A DNA stretch of 64,000 nt from Comamonas badia DSM 17552 (GTDB lineage: Bacteria > Pseudomonadota > Gammaproteobacteria > Burkholderiales > Burkholderiaceae_C), in assembly GCF_000484635.1 (NCBI RefSeq), contig NZ_AXVM01000001.1, positions 682,001-746,000 on the forward strand, in the 5' to 3' direction. The position numbers were made by a program, and so were the translations under genes. The stretch's first letter is position 1, and each line of letters starts with the position of its first letter. Under the pieces are notes generated by a model that was not told the origin of the DNA, made no database searches, and was given only the letters and a program-made list of their open reading frames with translations. Below are positions 1 to 9,100 of the stretch, in pieces.

Positions 1-387
1 GGAGCCCGACGGAATCTTGAACGGCTCGAACAGGAACGAACGCAGCAGAAACACCGCGCAGATCACCGGGAACAGCCCTGCCGTCCAGTCCAGCCACCAA
101 GGCTGCGCCAGCAGGCGTCCCTGGACCTCCGTGGCGCCGTCGTCGTCCGTTTTCGCGATACCCATGCGCTCGAGTTCGCCGCGCCGCTGCGCCGCCGCCT
201 GCTGCACCGCCTGCACCGCACGCCTGCGCTGGGGCAGGAAATAAAACCGCTCGGCCAGCCAGTACAGGCCCGTCACCAGGGTTGCCAGCATGAGCAGCAA
301 GGCGAAATTGCCTTCGATCGCGCCGAAATACCAGGCGCCCACGTAGGCGACAAAGGCCGCGAGCACAACGGCTGTGATGGCTTGCAT
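1..387 (-). CDS. lepB: Signal peptidase I, N-terminal part (cut by window start)
   Basis: Signal peptidase I cleaves signal peptides from secreted proteins at the outer face of the inner membrane. Translating the minus strand from ATG at 387 gives an open frame of 129 codons to the window edge. It shows a membrane segment at residues 3-22, a second hydrophobic stretch, a charged loop, then another hydrophobic stretch before the box FEPFKIPSGS. The last codon in the window (1-3) is the second Ser of PSGS, the nucleophile in the family (Ser90 in E. coli numbering). The catalytic lysine and the rest of the enzyme lie outside. It starts 5 bases after the lepA stop, so lepA-lepB are one operon, the usual order in many bacteria. 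Confidence 0.93.
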   Translation of the reverse strand, partial: MQAITAVVLAAFVAYVGAWYFGAIEGNFALLLMLATLVTGLYWLAERFYFLPQRRRAVQAVQQAAAQRRGELERMGIAKTDDDGATEVQGRLLAQPWWLDWTAGLFPVICAVFLLRSFLFEPFKIPSGS

Positions 388-392
388 AAACG

Positions 393-2201
393 TCAATCCT
401 CTATTTGCAGGATGGCCAGGAACGCCTCCTGCGGCACCTCGACGGAGCCAATTTGTTTCATGCGTTTCTTGCCCGCCTTCTGTTTTTCCAGCAACTTGCG
501 CTTGCGCGAAATGTCGCCGCCGTAGCACTTGGCCAGCACGTTCTTGCGCAGCGCCTTCACCGTCTCGCGTGCGATGATGTTGGCACCGATCGCCGCCTGG
601 ATCGCCACGTCGAACATCTGGCGGCTGATGATCTCGCGCATCTTGGCCACCACCGCACGCCCACGGTATTGCGACTGGCTGCGGTGCACGATGATGGAGA
701 GCGCATCGACCTTCTCGCCGTTGAGCAGGATGTCCACCTTGACCACGTCGGAGGCGCGGTACTCCTTGAAGGCGTAGTCCATCGACGCATAGCCGCGCGA
801 AATCGACTTCAGCTTGTCGAAAAAATCAAGCACGATCTCGCCCAGCGGCAATTCGTAGGTCAACATGACCTGGCGGCCATGGTATTGCATGTTGAGCTGG
901 ATGCCGCGCTTTTGGTTGGCCAGCGTCATCACCGGGCCGACGTAATCCTGCGGCATGTACAGATGCACCGTGACGATGGGCTCGCGCACCTCCTCGATGT
1001 GGCCCGGCTCCGGCATCTTGGCAGGGTTCTCGACGCGTATCACCTCGCCGCCCCCCTTGACCACTTCATACACCACGCTGGGCGCGGTGGTGATGAGGTC
1101 CTGGTCAAACTCACGTTCCAGGCGCTCCTGCACGATCTCCATGTGCAGCAGTCCGAGAAAACCGCAGCGAAAGCCAAAGCCCAGCGCCTGGCTGACCTCG
1201 GGCTCGAAATGCAGCGAGGCGTCGTTGAGTTGCAGCTTCTCCAGCGCGTCACGCAACTGGTCGTACTGGCTGGCCTCGGTGGGATACAGGCCGGCGAACA
1301 CCTGCGGCTGGATTTCCTTGAAGCCGGGCAGCGCCTGCGTGGCCGGCCCGGCGTTGTTCGGCAGCTTTTTTTCCAGCGTGACGGTATCGCCCACCTTGGC
1401 CGCCTTGAGCTCCTTGATGCCGCAGATGAGGTAGCCGACCTCGCCCGCCCTGAGCTCGTCGCGCTGCTGCTGCGCCGGCGTGAACACGCCCAACTGGTTG
1501 GCCTCATAGGCAGCGCCCGTGGCCATGAGCTTGATGCGCTCACCCTTCCTGAGCCGCCCATCCACCATGCGCAGCAGCATCACCACGCCGACATAACTGT
1601 CAAACCACGAATCAATGATCATCGCGCGCAGCGGCCCGTCCGCATTGCCCCGAGGCGGCGGCACCTTGGCGACGACGGCCTCCAGGATGTCATCAATGCC
1701 CATGCCGGTCTTGGCAGAGCAGGGGATGGCATCGCTCGCGTCGATGCCGATCACGTCCTCTATCTCCTGCTTGGCCGTCTCGGGGTCGGCCTGCGGCAGG
1801 TCCATCTTGTTGAGCACCGGCAGCACTTCCACACCCAGGTCCAGGGCGGTGTAGCAGTTGGCCACGGTTTGCGCCTCAACGCCCTGGCTGGCGTCCACCA
1901 CCAGCAATGCGCCCTCGCATGCCGACAGTGAACGGCTGACCTCGTAGGAAAAATCCACGTGGCCAGGCGTGTCAATGAGGTTCAGGTTGTACACCTGCCC
2001 ATCGCGCGCCTTGTACTGCAGTGCCGCCGTCTGCGCCTTGATGGTGATGCCGCGCTCTTTCTCAATCTCCATGGAATCGAGCACCTGCGCCTGCATCTCG
2101 CGCTCCTGCAAACCGCCGCAGCGCTGGATGATGCGGTCGGCCAGCGTCGATTTGCCGTGGTCGATATGCGCAATGATCGAAAAATTCCTGATGTGTTTCA
2201 T
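393..2201 (-). CDS. lepA: Elongation factor 4 (LepA), ribosome-associated GTPase
   Basis: LepA/EF4 is a translational GTPase that binds ribosomes and affects initiation and back-translocation. The 602 residues match the usual length of about 600. The G1 box AHIDHGKST is at residues 11-19, the switch region has ERGITIKAQ, then come DTPGH and NKMDLP. The C-terminus carries the basic LepA-specific tail ([20 protein letters not shown]). The start [18 protein letters not shown] agrees with the family. A Rho-independent terminator lies upstream at 2246-2277, after mucD, so lepA-lepB probably has its own promoter in the short gap, although I cannot see a convincing one. Confidence 0.98.
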   Translation of the reverse strand: MKHIRNFSIIAHIDHGKSTLADRIIQRCGGLQEREMQAQVLDSMEIEKERGITIKAQTAALQYKARDGQVYNLNLIDTPGHVDFSYEVSRSLSACEGALLVVDASQGVEAQTVANCYTALDLGVEVLPVLNKMDLPQADPETAKQEIEDVIGIDASDAIPCSAKTGMGIDDILEAVVAKVPPPRGNADGPLRAMIIDSWFDSYVGVVMLLRMVDGRLRKGERIKLMATGAAYEANQLGVFTPAQQQRDELRAGEVGYLICGIKELKAAKVGDTVTLEKKLPNNAGPATQALPGFKEIQPQVFAGLYPTEASQYDQLRDALEKLQLNDASLHFEPEVSQALGFGFRCGFLGLLHMEIVQERLEREFDQDLITTAPSVVYEVVKGGGEVIRVENPAKMPEPGHIEEVREPIVTVHLYMPQDYVGPVMTLANQKRGIQLNMQYHGRQVMLTYELPLGEIVLDFFDKLKSISRGYASMDYAFKEYRASDVVKVDILLNGEKVDALSIIVHRSQSQYRGRAVVAKMREIISRQMFDVAIQAAIGANIIARETVKALRKNVLAKCYGGDISRKRKLLEKQKAGKKRMKQIGSVEVPQEAFLAILQIED

Positions 2202-2245
2202 CCGATAACCGTATTCATGCGGTTCAGCCTTGCGCCCGACCCATG

Positions 2246-2277
2246 AAAAAGGGCGCGTCAGCGATACGACGCGCCCC
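2246..2277 (-). terminator. Rho-independent terminator after mucD
   Basis: A perfect 9-bp stem (GGGCGCGTC at 2251-2259 with GACGCGCCC at 2268-2276) and an 8-base loop are followed on the minus strand by five Ts (2250-2246). It lies about 97 bases beyond the mucD stop codon and 45 bases before the lepA start, so it separates the stress module from lepA-lepB. Confidence 0.8.
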
Positions 2278-2373
2278 GGATCAACTCGCTTGCAAGCGTT
2301 GGAAAGCCATTGTAGCGACGGGCAACCTACCGGTCAGGCCGCCCTCGACCCTCAATTTTACCGGTCGGCGTGC

Positions 2374-3864
2374 TCAGCGTTCCGGACGGATCAGGGTGTA
2401 TTGCGCCCAATCGCCGCGGCGGAACATCACACTGAGCGGCTTCTTCGTGTCCGCCTTGGAAAGCAGCCCTTCGAATTCATTGACCGAACCGACATCGGTG
2501 TTGGCCAGCGCAAAGATCACGTCGCCGGCCTTGAGGCCCGCACGCGCTGCGGGGCCGTCGGCACTCACCACCTTCACACCGCCCTTGATGCGCAGCTCCC
2601 TGGCTTCATCTGCCGGCAGCGCCTGCACCACCAAGCCCCATTGCTGCGCCATCTTGGACGGCTTGTCCGCGTGCGATTTGCCGCCTTCGTCTTTCGCGGC
2701 CACGCCCTCGTCGGGCTGCACCTCGGCAATCGTGATGGACAGTTCACGTGAACTGCCACGGTGCAATACCGTGACCGTCGTCTTGGTGCCAGGCTTGGTA
2801 TTGCCCACCATGCGCGGGAGGTCGGAGAATTTTTCAACCGCCTTGCCGTCGTACTGCGTGATCACGTCGCCCGCCTCGATGCCGGCCTTCTGCGCAGGCG
2901 AGCCCACCTCCACCCCGCGCACCAGCGCACCCTGCGGTTTGGCCAGGCCCATGGAGTCGGCAATGTCCTTGGTCACCGGTTCGATCTGCACGCCGATACG
3001 CCCGCGGCTGACCCGTCCGGATGCGCGCAGCTGGTCGCTCACACGCATCGCCTCATCGACGGGAATGGCGAACGAAATCCCCATGAAGCCCCCCGAGCGC
3101 GAATAAATCTGGCTGTTGATGCCGACCACCTCGCCGCGCATGTTGATCAAAGGTCCGCCGGAATTGCCGGGATTGATCGCGACATCGGTCTGGATGAACG
3201 GCAGATAGTCGCCCGTGTCGCGCTGCTTGGCGCTGACAATGCCGGCGGTGACGGTGTTGTCGAGACCGAACGGCGAACCGATGGCCATGACCCATTCGCC
3301 CACTTTCAGGCGCGAAACGTCGCCGATCCTGACAGCTGGCAGCCCCGTGGCGTCGATCTTCACCACGGCGACGTCGGAGCGCTTGTCGGCACCGATGATC
3401 TTCGCCTTGAACTCGCGCTTGTCGGTCAGTGTCACCATCACCTCGTCGGCGCCATCGACGACGTGGGCATTCGTCATCACATAGCCGTCCGCCGTGAGGA
3501 TGAAGCCCGAGCCCACGCCGCGCGGCTGCTCCTGTTGCGGGCCGCCCGGGCGCTGTCCGCGGCGACGCGGCATGTTGGGAACGGGAATGCCGAAGCGCCG
3601 GAAAAACTCCAGCATGTCCTCATCGGGCCCGTCGGAAGCGCCATCGGCATCGACCTTTTCCAGCGTGCGGATGTTCACCACCGAAGGCCCCACCAGATCC
3701 ACCAGTTCGGTGAAATCGGGCAAGCCGCGCACGATGGGGGCCGATTGCGCCTGGGCCTGCTGTGGCACCAGCGCCGCTCCCGCCGCGAGCGCAAGCGCAA
3801 GCGCACCGGCCAGAGTCACGGACCACAAGCCGCCTTTCACGTTCATGCACCACTTCATCGCCAT
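2374..3864 (-). CDS. mucD: Periplasmic Do-family serine endoprotease (DegP/MucD type)
   Basis: HtrA/Do proteases degrade misfolded envelope proteins and are typical sigma-E outputs. The product has a signal peptide (hydrophobic core then AQAQ), a trypsin-like domain with the triad His in TNAHVVDG, Asp in RSDVAVVKI and Ser in NPGNSGGPL, and two PDZ domains. The length, about 490 residues, fits DegP/DegQ. The first ATG is at 3864; ATG at 3858 (MKWC) is better placed, with GAGG 6 bases upstream, and ATG at 3846 (MNVKGG) is also possible. It follows rseA directly; the rseB gene found at this place in many proteobacteria is missing. A terminator-like hairpin lies only about 22 bases before the start. 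Confidence 0.95.
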   Translation of the reverse strand: MAMKWCMNVKGGLWSVTLAGALALALAAGAALVPQQAQAQSAPIVRGLPDFTELVDLVGPSVVNIRTLEKVDADGASDGPDEDMLEFFRRFGIPVPNMPRRRGQRPGGPQQEQPRGVGSGFILTADGYVMTNAHVVDGADEVMVTLTDKREFKAKIIGADKRSDVAVVKIDATGLPAVRIGDVSRLKVGEWVMAIGSPFGLDNTVTAGIVSAKQRDTGDYLPFIQTDVAINPGNSGGPLINMRGEVVGINSQIYSRSGGFMGISFAIPVDEAMRVSDQLRASGRVSRGRIGVQIEPVTKDIADSMGLAKPQGALVRGVEVGSPAQKAGIEAGDVITQYDGKAVEKFSDLPRMVGNTKPGTKTTVTVLHRGSSRELSITIAEVQPDEGVAAKDEGGKSHADKPSKMAQQWGLVVQALPADEARELRIKGGVKVVSADGPAARAGLKAGDVIFALANTDVGSVNEFEGLLSKADTKKPLSVMFRRGDWAQYTLIRPER

Positions 3865-3886
3865 CCTCGCTCTCTTCAGTCTTCAA

Positions 3887-3912
3887 CAAAAAGAACCGCC
3901 CCCAAGGGGCGG
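3887..3912 (-). terminator. Hairpin with T tract between rseA and mucD
   Basis: CCGCCCC (3896-3902) and GGGGCGG (3906-3912) form a perfect 7-bp stem with a 3-base loop. On the minus strand it is followed by TTCTTTTTG. It ends the ygfX-rpoE-rseA unit or acts as a partial terminator that lowers mucD expression. The mucD start is only about 22-40 bases further on, which leaves little room for a separate promoter, so partial readthrough is the likelier reading. Confidence 0.65.
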
Positions 3913-3943
3913 CCCGTGCGCAGCCTCGACCGATCAGGCCCGC

Positions 3944-4537
3944 TCAGCGCCGGGACTGGCCCTGCAGGCCGACGTTGCGCAAAAAGGGCTCGCGCTGCTG
4001 CACGCTCATGCCGCCATAACGCCCAGATTGACGCATCAGTTCATCGAGCTGCGGATCACGGATCACGCCCTGTTCATTGACCAGCAGTCGAACCGGGGAT
4101 TGCACCCCTGCGTTGCTTGCCAGCTGCATACCCGCAGCCGGCGGCGCACCGAGGTTGGAATACGCCGTCCAGCCCAACGCCACCGCCGCTGTCAGTGACG
4201 CAAAGCCTGCCGCGAGCTTCCAGTGCCACACCGAGGCATTGGCGGCCTCCGCCGCATGCGTCTGAAGGCTGACCACGGCGGGCTCGGCGTCGGAAGCCAG
4301 GACCGCGGAGGGACGCTCCTGGGCAATCCGGGTGCGCAGCCCCTCCAGCATGGAAGCATCCAGCATGGGCATGGCCGCCACCCCGCGCATCACGTCGCCA
4401 ATGACGTGGTAGGTCTGCCACGACGCTCTGCCTTCATCGGTCCGCGCATAGGCCAGCGCCTGCGGACACTCATGACCCGGCAGTTCACCATCGGCCAGCG
4501 CCGACAGGCATTCACGCATTGATACTTCATCGTTCAT
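3944..4537 (-). CDS. rseA: Sigma-E anti-sigma factor RseA
   Basis: Single-span inner-membrane protein that holds RpoE inactive until periplasmic proteolysis releases it. The N-terminal cytoplasmic domain (about residues 1-90) begins MNDEVSMRECLSALADGEL, the typical RseA sigma-binding start, and contains WQTYHVIGDVMRG. A transmembrane helix follows (about residues 113-133, LAAGFASLTAAVALGW), then a short periplasmic tail of about 65 residues. The length of 197 is normal. The gene lies 33 bases after rpoE and is co-transcribed with it. The next gene is mucD rather than rseB, so no RseB-type sensor is encoded here to shield the periplasmic domain. Confidence 0.92.
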   Translation of the reverse strand: MNDEVSMRECLSALADGELPGHECPQALAYARTDEGRASWQTYHVIGDVMRGVAAMPMLDASMLEGLRTRIAQERPSAVLASDAEPAVVSLQTHAAEAANASVWHWKLAAGFASLTAAVALGWTAYSNLGAPPAAGMQLASNAGVQSPVRLLVNEQGVIRDPQLDELMRQSGRYGGMSVQQREPFLRNVGLQGQSRR

Positions 4538-4570
4538 GGTGTCATTCCCATTCAGCCAGCTTCACCACCA

Positions 4571-5203
4571 TCACCAGCGCTTGCCCGACTGGCGCTCCAG
4601 CAAGGGCTTGACTTTGGCCGAAATTGCCTCGCGCGCACGAAAAATCCGTGAACGCACCGTACCTATGGGGCAACCCATCACCTGCGCGATTTCCTCATAG
4701 CTCAAGCCTTCAATCTCGCGCAACGTCACCGCCTGGCGCAACTCCGCCGGAAGCGCCTCGAGCGCCAGATTGACCGCTTGCGCCACTTCCTGAGCCGCAA
4801 GCACGGTTTCCGGCGTCTCGTCGGTGGTTAGTTCACGGGTCAGCACAGAAGTTTCATCATCGTCCTCTGCAGCCCCGCGCAAGGCGCTTTCCGTGATCAA
4901 GGGGTCGCGCTTGAGGTCCATGAGCGACTTTTTCGCCGTGTTGACGGCAATCCGATAGAGCCAGGTATAGAACTGCGCATCCCCACGGAACTGGTGCAGC
5001 GCGCGATACGCCCGCAGAAACGTCTCCTGCGCAATATCCTGCACCAGATCAACGTCGCGCACCATGCGCCCGATCAGCCGTTCAATGCGCCGCTGGTACT
5101 TGATCACCAGCAGCTCATAGGCATGCTGGTCGCCCGCCACCGTGCGCTCCACCAGTTGCAGATCGCTATTGAGCGGGTCGCCGGGCTCCGGTCTGGGGTT
5201 CAT
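4571..5203 (-). CDS. rpoE: RNA polymerase sigma-E (RpoE/AlgU) extracytoplasmic-function sigma factor
   Basis: ECF sigma factor controlling the envelope-stress regulon. Region 2 is at about residues 22-95 (ELLVIKYQRRIERLI, DLVQDIAQETFLRAYRAL, FYTWLYRIAVNTAKK) and region 4 at about 140-200 (LPAELRQAVTLREIEGLSYEEIAQVMGCPIGTVRSRIFRAR). The 210 residues are close to the family norm of about 200. Its start overlaps the stop of the upstream YgfX-like gene in an ATGA, which indicates translational coupling, and rseA follows after 33 bases. In this family expression is usually autoregulated through RpoE; I did not find a clear sigma-E promoter in the short gap before the YgfX-like gene. Confidence 0.97.
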   Translation of the reverse strand: MNPRPEPGDPLNSDLQLVERTVAGDQHAYELLVIKYQRRIERLIGRMVRDVDLVQDIAQETFLRAYRALHQFRGDAQFYTWLYRIAVNTAKKSLMDLKRDPLITESALRGAAEDDDETSVLTRELTTDETPETVLAAQEVAQAVNLALEALPAELRQAVTLREIEGLSYEEIAQVMGCPIGTVRSRIFRAREAISAKVKPLLERQSGKRW

Positions 5204-5658
5204 ACGCCACCACCTCTCGCGGCCATATCGGCGGCCAGGGCGCGGCGCAGGCTGGGCCAGCGCCGCGGCAGGCGGCGCCGTTCAAGCCACAGCCATTCAC
5301 TGGCGCCGCTTTGGCGTTTCACAAGCAACAACAGGCTCGACTGCAGATCCAGGCATACCCGGGGCGACAGGCAATGCGCCTGCGCCCAGCCTCCCATCGT
5401 GATCGACCAACCCTCGCCACCGCCCCAGGCAAGCTCACCGCCTGCCGTGCCACGCCACCAGGCCACCGCCAGCAAGGCGCAGACCAACCAGCCGCCAAGA
5501 CCAAGGACGTATGGACCAGGCCGCACCTGCTGTCCGGCGAGCCACAGCACCACAACGGCCAACCCCAGCAGGGATGCCCCCAGCGCTGCCCACGCGAGCA
5601 CGCGCGGTCTGGAAAAAGGATAGCTGACTGCGGGCGGGAGATATACGGTAGCGGGCAT
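5200..5658 (-). CDS. Small membrane protein, YgfX-like
   Basis: A 152-residue protein with two adjacent hydrophobic helices (about residues 21-42 and 50-67), a Gly-rich turn, and a soluble C-terminal part with VCLDLQSSLLLLVK, EWLWLERRRLPRRW and LRRALAADM. This plan (two N-terminal helices, then a beta-rich tail ending in a W..LRRAL motif) resembles the YgfX/CptA family, but identity is low by eye and the assignment is tentative. The stop overlaps the rpoE start (ATGA), so the two are coupled. It may influence sigma-factor or cell-envelope function; no catalytic residues are evident. Confidence 0.7.
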   Translation of the reverse strand: MPATVYLPPAVSYPFSRPRVLAWAALGASLLGLAVVVLWLAGQQVRPGPYVLGLGGWLVCALLAVAWWRGTAGGELAWGGGEGWSITMGGWAQAHCLSPRVCLDLQSSLLLLVKRQSGASEWLWLERRRLPRRWPSLRRALAADMAARGGGV

Positions 5659-5718
5659 CTGGAATCACTTGGGCGGCTCTGTCCGGCACCCTATCCGGCG
5701 CCCGGGCGGGCGCTCATG

Positions 5719-6963
5719 TCAAACGCGCCGGAACACCAGCGTGCCATTGGTTCCGCCAAAGCCGAAGTTGTTCTTGACAGCGATCTTGAGAGCCATGTCG
5801 CGCGCCGTGTTGGCGCAGTAATCCAGGTCGCATTCAGGGTCCTGGTTGGCCAGGTTGATGGTCGGCGGCACCTTCTGTTCGTGCAGCGCCAGCACGGTGA
5901 AAACGCTTTCGATGCCGCCGGCGCCGCCCAGCAGGTGGCCCGTCATGGACTTGGTAGAGCTCACGACCACCTTGCGCGCCGCATCGCCCAGCGCCGCCTT
6001 GATGGCGTTGGTTTCATTGATGTCGCCCAGCGGCGTGGAGGTGCCGTGCGCATTCAGGTAATCCACCTCGTCGGGGTTGACACCGGCATTGCGCAAGGCA
6101 GCGACCATCGCGCGGCGCGGCCCATCCATGTTGGGCGCCGTGATATGTCCCGCATCGGCGCTCATGCCATAGCCGGACAGTTCGGCGTAGATTTTTGCGC
6201 CGCGCGCCTTGGCATGCTCGTACTCCTCAAGCACCATGACGCCCGCGCCCTCGCCGAGCACGAAGCCATCGCGGTCCTTGTCCCAGGGGCGCGATGCCGC
6301 CTGCGGATCGTCGTTGCGCGTGGACAGAGCACGCATTGCGGCAAAGCCGCCCACGCCCAGCGGCGAGACCGTGGCCTCGGTACCGCCGGCGACGATCACA
6401 TCGGCATCGCCGTATTCGATCTTGCGCGCCGCCTCGCCGATGCAGTGCAGGCCGGTCGTGCAGGCCGTCACCACCGACAAATTGGGGCCCTTGAAGCCAA
6501 AACGCATGGACACATGGCCCGCCACCATGTTGATGATGGATGCGGGTACAAAGAACGGCGTGATGCGCCGGGGGCCCCGGCTGGCGAGTTCGGCATGGGT
6601 GTCTTCGATCAGCGGCAGACCGCCGATGCCCGAGCCCACGATGCAGCCTATGCGTTCGGCCAGTTCCTCGCCGAGCGCTTCGCCCGTGGGCAGCCCGGCA
6701 TCGCGCACCGCCTCGTCCGCCGCGGCGACACCGTAATGGATGAAGGCATCCATGGTGCGCGCTTCCTTGGGCGTCATGTAGGCGTTGAGGTCAAAACCCT
6801 TGACTTCGCCCGCAATGCGGCAGGAAAACGCCGAGGCGTCAAACCGGGTGATGGGACCAATGCCGGAGCGGCCGGCAAGGATGCTGGCCCAGGCCTCACG
6901 CACCGTGTTTCCCACGGGAGTGACGCAGCCCAGACCAGTCACGACGACGCGACGTCGGCTCAT
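5719..6963 (-). CDS. fabF: 3-oxoacyl-ACP synthase II (KAS II)
   Basis: Elongating beta-ketoacyl-ACP synthase of type II fatty acid synthesis. It condenses malonyl-ACP with acyl-ACP and is needed for C16:1 to C18:1 elongation. Thiolase-fold hallmarks are present: active-site Cys in SVVTACTTGLHCIG, His in LNAHGTSTPLGD and His in KSMTGHLLGGAGG. I chose ATG at 6963 (MSRRRVVVTGLGCVTPVGN, 414 residues) because it matches the family start and has GGAAAG about 9 bases upstream; an earlier in-frame ATG at 7017 would add 18 unlike residues. It lies 62 bases after acpP as the last gene of the fab cluster. Confidence 0.97.
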   Translation of the reverse strand: MSRRRVVVTGLGCVTPVGNTVREAWASILAGRSGIGPITRFDASAFSCRIAGEVKGFDLNAYMTPKEARTMDAFIHYGVAAADEAVRDAGLPTGEALGEELAERIGCIVGSGIGGLPLIEDTHAELASRGPRRITPFFVPASIINMVAGHVSMRFGFKGPNLSVVTACTTGLHCIGEAARKIEYGDADVIVAGGTEATVSPLGVGGFAAMRALSTRNDDPQAASRPWDKDRDGFVLGEGAGVMVLEEYEHAKARGAKIYAELSGYGMSADAGHITAPNMDGPRRAMVAALRNAGVNPDEVDYLNAHGTSTPLGDINETNAIKAALGDAARKVVVSSTKSMTGHLLGGAGGIESVFTVLALHEQKVPPTINLANQDPECDLDYCANTARDMALKIAVKNNFGFGGTNGTLVFRRV

Positions 6964-7025
6964 GCGTTCAGCTTTCCAAAGTTGAGCTGCATGGCCCGCC
7001 AGCGCGGGGTGCAGCAAAGCGGCGT

Positions 7026-7329
<304 letters not shown>

Positions 7330-7356
7330 AGGGCGCGGCAGCCAGCTCGCCGCGCA

Positions 7357-8097
7357 TTACATGTACATGCCGCCGTTGACGTGCAGCTCCTGCCCGGTGA
7401 CGTAGCCCGCGCCATCGCTGGCCAGATAGGTCACGGCCTGCGCGATGTCCTCGGGGCGGCCCAGCGCACCCAGCGGAATCTGCGTGAGCAGCGCCTGCTT
7501 CTGCTCCTCGGGCAGGCTGGCCGTCATGTCGGTGGCAATGAAGCCCGGCGCCACGCAGTTGACGGTGATGCTGCGGCTGGCCAACTCGCGCGCCAGCGCG
7601 CGCGTCATGCCCGCCACGCCGGCCTTGGCCGCGGCGTAATTCGCCTGCCCGGGGTTGCCCGAGGCGCCAACCACGCTGGTGACGCTGATGATGCGGCCAA
7701 AGCGCTGCTTCATCATGGGGCGGATCGCCGCGCGGCTGACACGGAACACCGCCTTGAGATTGGTGTCGATCACCGCATCCCACTCCTCGTCCTTCATGCG
7801 CATCGCGAGCTGGTCGCGCGTGATGCCGGCGTTGTTCACCAGCACATGCAGGCCGCCGTGGTCCTTCACGATGGCATCGACCAGCGCCTGTACGGCAGCG
7901 CCATCGGTCACATCCAGTTGCGCGCCCCTGCCGCCCTGCGCTGCCAGTGCCTGCGCGATGCGGTCGGCGCCTTGCTGCGTGGTGGCGGTGCCGATTACGG
8001 TATGGCCGCGCGCCGCGAGCTCTGCCGCGATGGCGGCCCCGATGCCGCGTGTTGCGCCGGTAACCAGTGCGATCCGGGGTGTAACGAGCGCGTTCAT
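7357..8097 (-). CDS. fabG: 3-oxoacyl-ACP reductase
   Basis: NADPH-dependent short-chain dehydrogenase that reduces 3-oxoacyl-ACP in each elongation cycle. The Rossmann motif TGATRGIG is near the N-terminus, NNAG follows, and the catalytic YxxxK is in GNPGQANYAAAKAG. The C-terminus is ELHVNGGMYM. The 246 residues match the family. The start ATG at 8097 overlaps the fabD stop as ATGA, so translation is coupled. A much longer frame upstream is only the out-of-phase reading of fabD. Confidence 0.97.
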   Translation of the reverse strand: MNALVTPRIALVTGATRGIGAAIAAELAARGHTVIGTATTQQGADRIAQALAAQGGRGAQLDVTDGAAVQALVDAIVKDHGGLHVLVNNAGITRDQLAMRMKDEEWDAVIDTNLKAVFRVSRAAIRPMMKQRFGRIISVTSVVGASGNPGQANYAAAKAGVAGMTRALARELASRSITVNCVAPGFIATDMTASLPEEQKQALLTQIPLGALGRPEDIAQAVTYLASDGAGYVTGQELHVNGGMYM

Positions 8098-9047
8098 GCC
8101 AGCATCTCCTTGATTTCCGCCAGCGAGGCCGGGTCTTGCAGACAGGCGCCGGCCAACCCCGCATCGATGCGCTTGGCCATGCCGGAGAGCACCTTGCCCG
8201 GGCCGCATTCGATCACATGCGCCACACCTCGGGCCTTGATCGCGCGCACGCATTCCACCCAGCGCACCGCCCCAAAGGCCTGGCGGTAGAGCGCATCGCG
8301 GATGGCGTCCGCATCCTGCTGTATCGCCACATCGACGTTGTTGATGACGGGAATCTGAGGCACGCCAAGGGACAGATCCGCCAGCGCCGCCTTGAGTTTT
8401 TCCGCCGCAGGCTTCATCAGGCTGGAATGGAACGGCGCCGACACCGGCAGCGGCAGCGCGCGCTTGGCACCCAGGGCCTTGAGCACCTCGCAACCCTTGG
8501 CCACGCCATCCTTGGTGCCGGCGATCACGGTCTGCGCCGGATCGTTGAAATTGACCGCCTCGACCACCTCCGCCGAACCCGCGCCGAAACTGGCCGTCGC
8601 CTGCGCACAGCCAGCGATCACCTGTTCCGCAGGCAGACCGAGAATGGCCGCCATGGCGCCAGCGCCCACCGGCACCGCATCCTGCATCGCCTGGGCGCGC
8701 AGACGCACCAGCGGCGCTGCCTGGACCAGCGTGAGCACGCCAGAAGCCACCAGCGCCGAATACTCGCCCAGCGAATGGCCCGCCAGCACGGCAGGCAGCG
8801 CGCCACCCTCGGCGCGCCACACCCGCCAGGCGGCGATGCCCGCCACCAGCATCACCGGCTGGGTGTTGGTGGTCAAGGCCAGCTGCTCCTTGGGGCCGTC
8901 GTGGATCAGCGCGCCGATGTCCTCATGCAGGGCGTCGGACGCTTCACTCAGCGTCTGGGCCACGGCGGGGTGATCCCCCCAGGCGTCCAGCATGCCCACC
9001 GCCTGCGAGCCCTGGCCGGGAAACACGAATGCAAAGGGAACTGTCAT
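8094..9047 (-). CDS. fabD: Malonyl-CoA:ACP transacylase
   Basis: Transfers malonyl from CoA to ACP to supply fatty acid elongation. It begins MTVPFAFVFPGQGSQAVGM, with the FPGQGSQ oxyanion element, and the nucleophile Ser is in LAGHSLGEYSAL. The catalytic His lies in the segment PVSAPFHSSLM. The length of 317 residues is usual. It sits between fabH and fabG and overlaps fabG by 4 bases. Confidence 0.97.
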   Translation of the reverse strand: MTVPFAFVFPGQGSQAVGMLDAWGDHPAVAQTLSEASDALHEDIGALIHDGPKEQLALTTNTQPVMLVAGIAAWRVWRAEGGALPAVLAGHSLGEYSALVASGVLTLVQAAPLVRLRAQAMQDAVPVGAGAMAAILGLPAEQVIAGCAQATASFGAGSAEVVEAVNFNDPAQTVIAGTKDGVAKGCEVLKALGAKRALPLPVSAPFHSSLMKPAAEKLKAALADLSLGVPQIPVINNVDVAIQQDADAIRDALYRQAFGAVRWVECVRAIKARGVAHVIECGPGKVLSGMAKRIDAGLAGACLQDPASLAEIKEMLA

Positions 9048-9100
9048 CGAAAAATCACCATGAAAACCGGCTATAGCACATATATATCATTCGCTGATAG

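Noticed and set aside
405-1931. 508-codon plus-strand frame opposite lepA
   Set aside because: Antisense shadow of a fully conserved GTPase gene; composition is His/Leu/Arg-rich without motifs.
5659-5718. GC palindrome GCGCCCGCCCGGGCGC near 5695-5715 as a fabF terminator
   Set aside because: The stem is short and there is no T tract; not distinguishable from background in GC-rich sequence.
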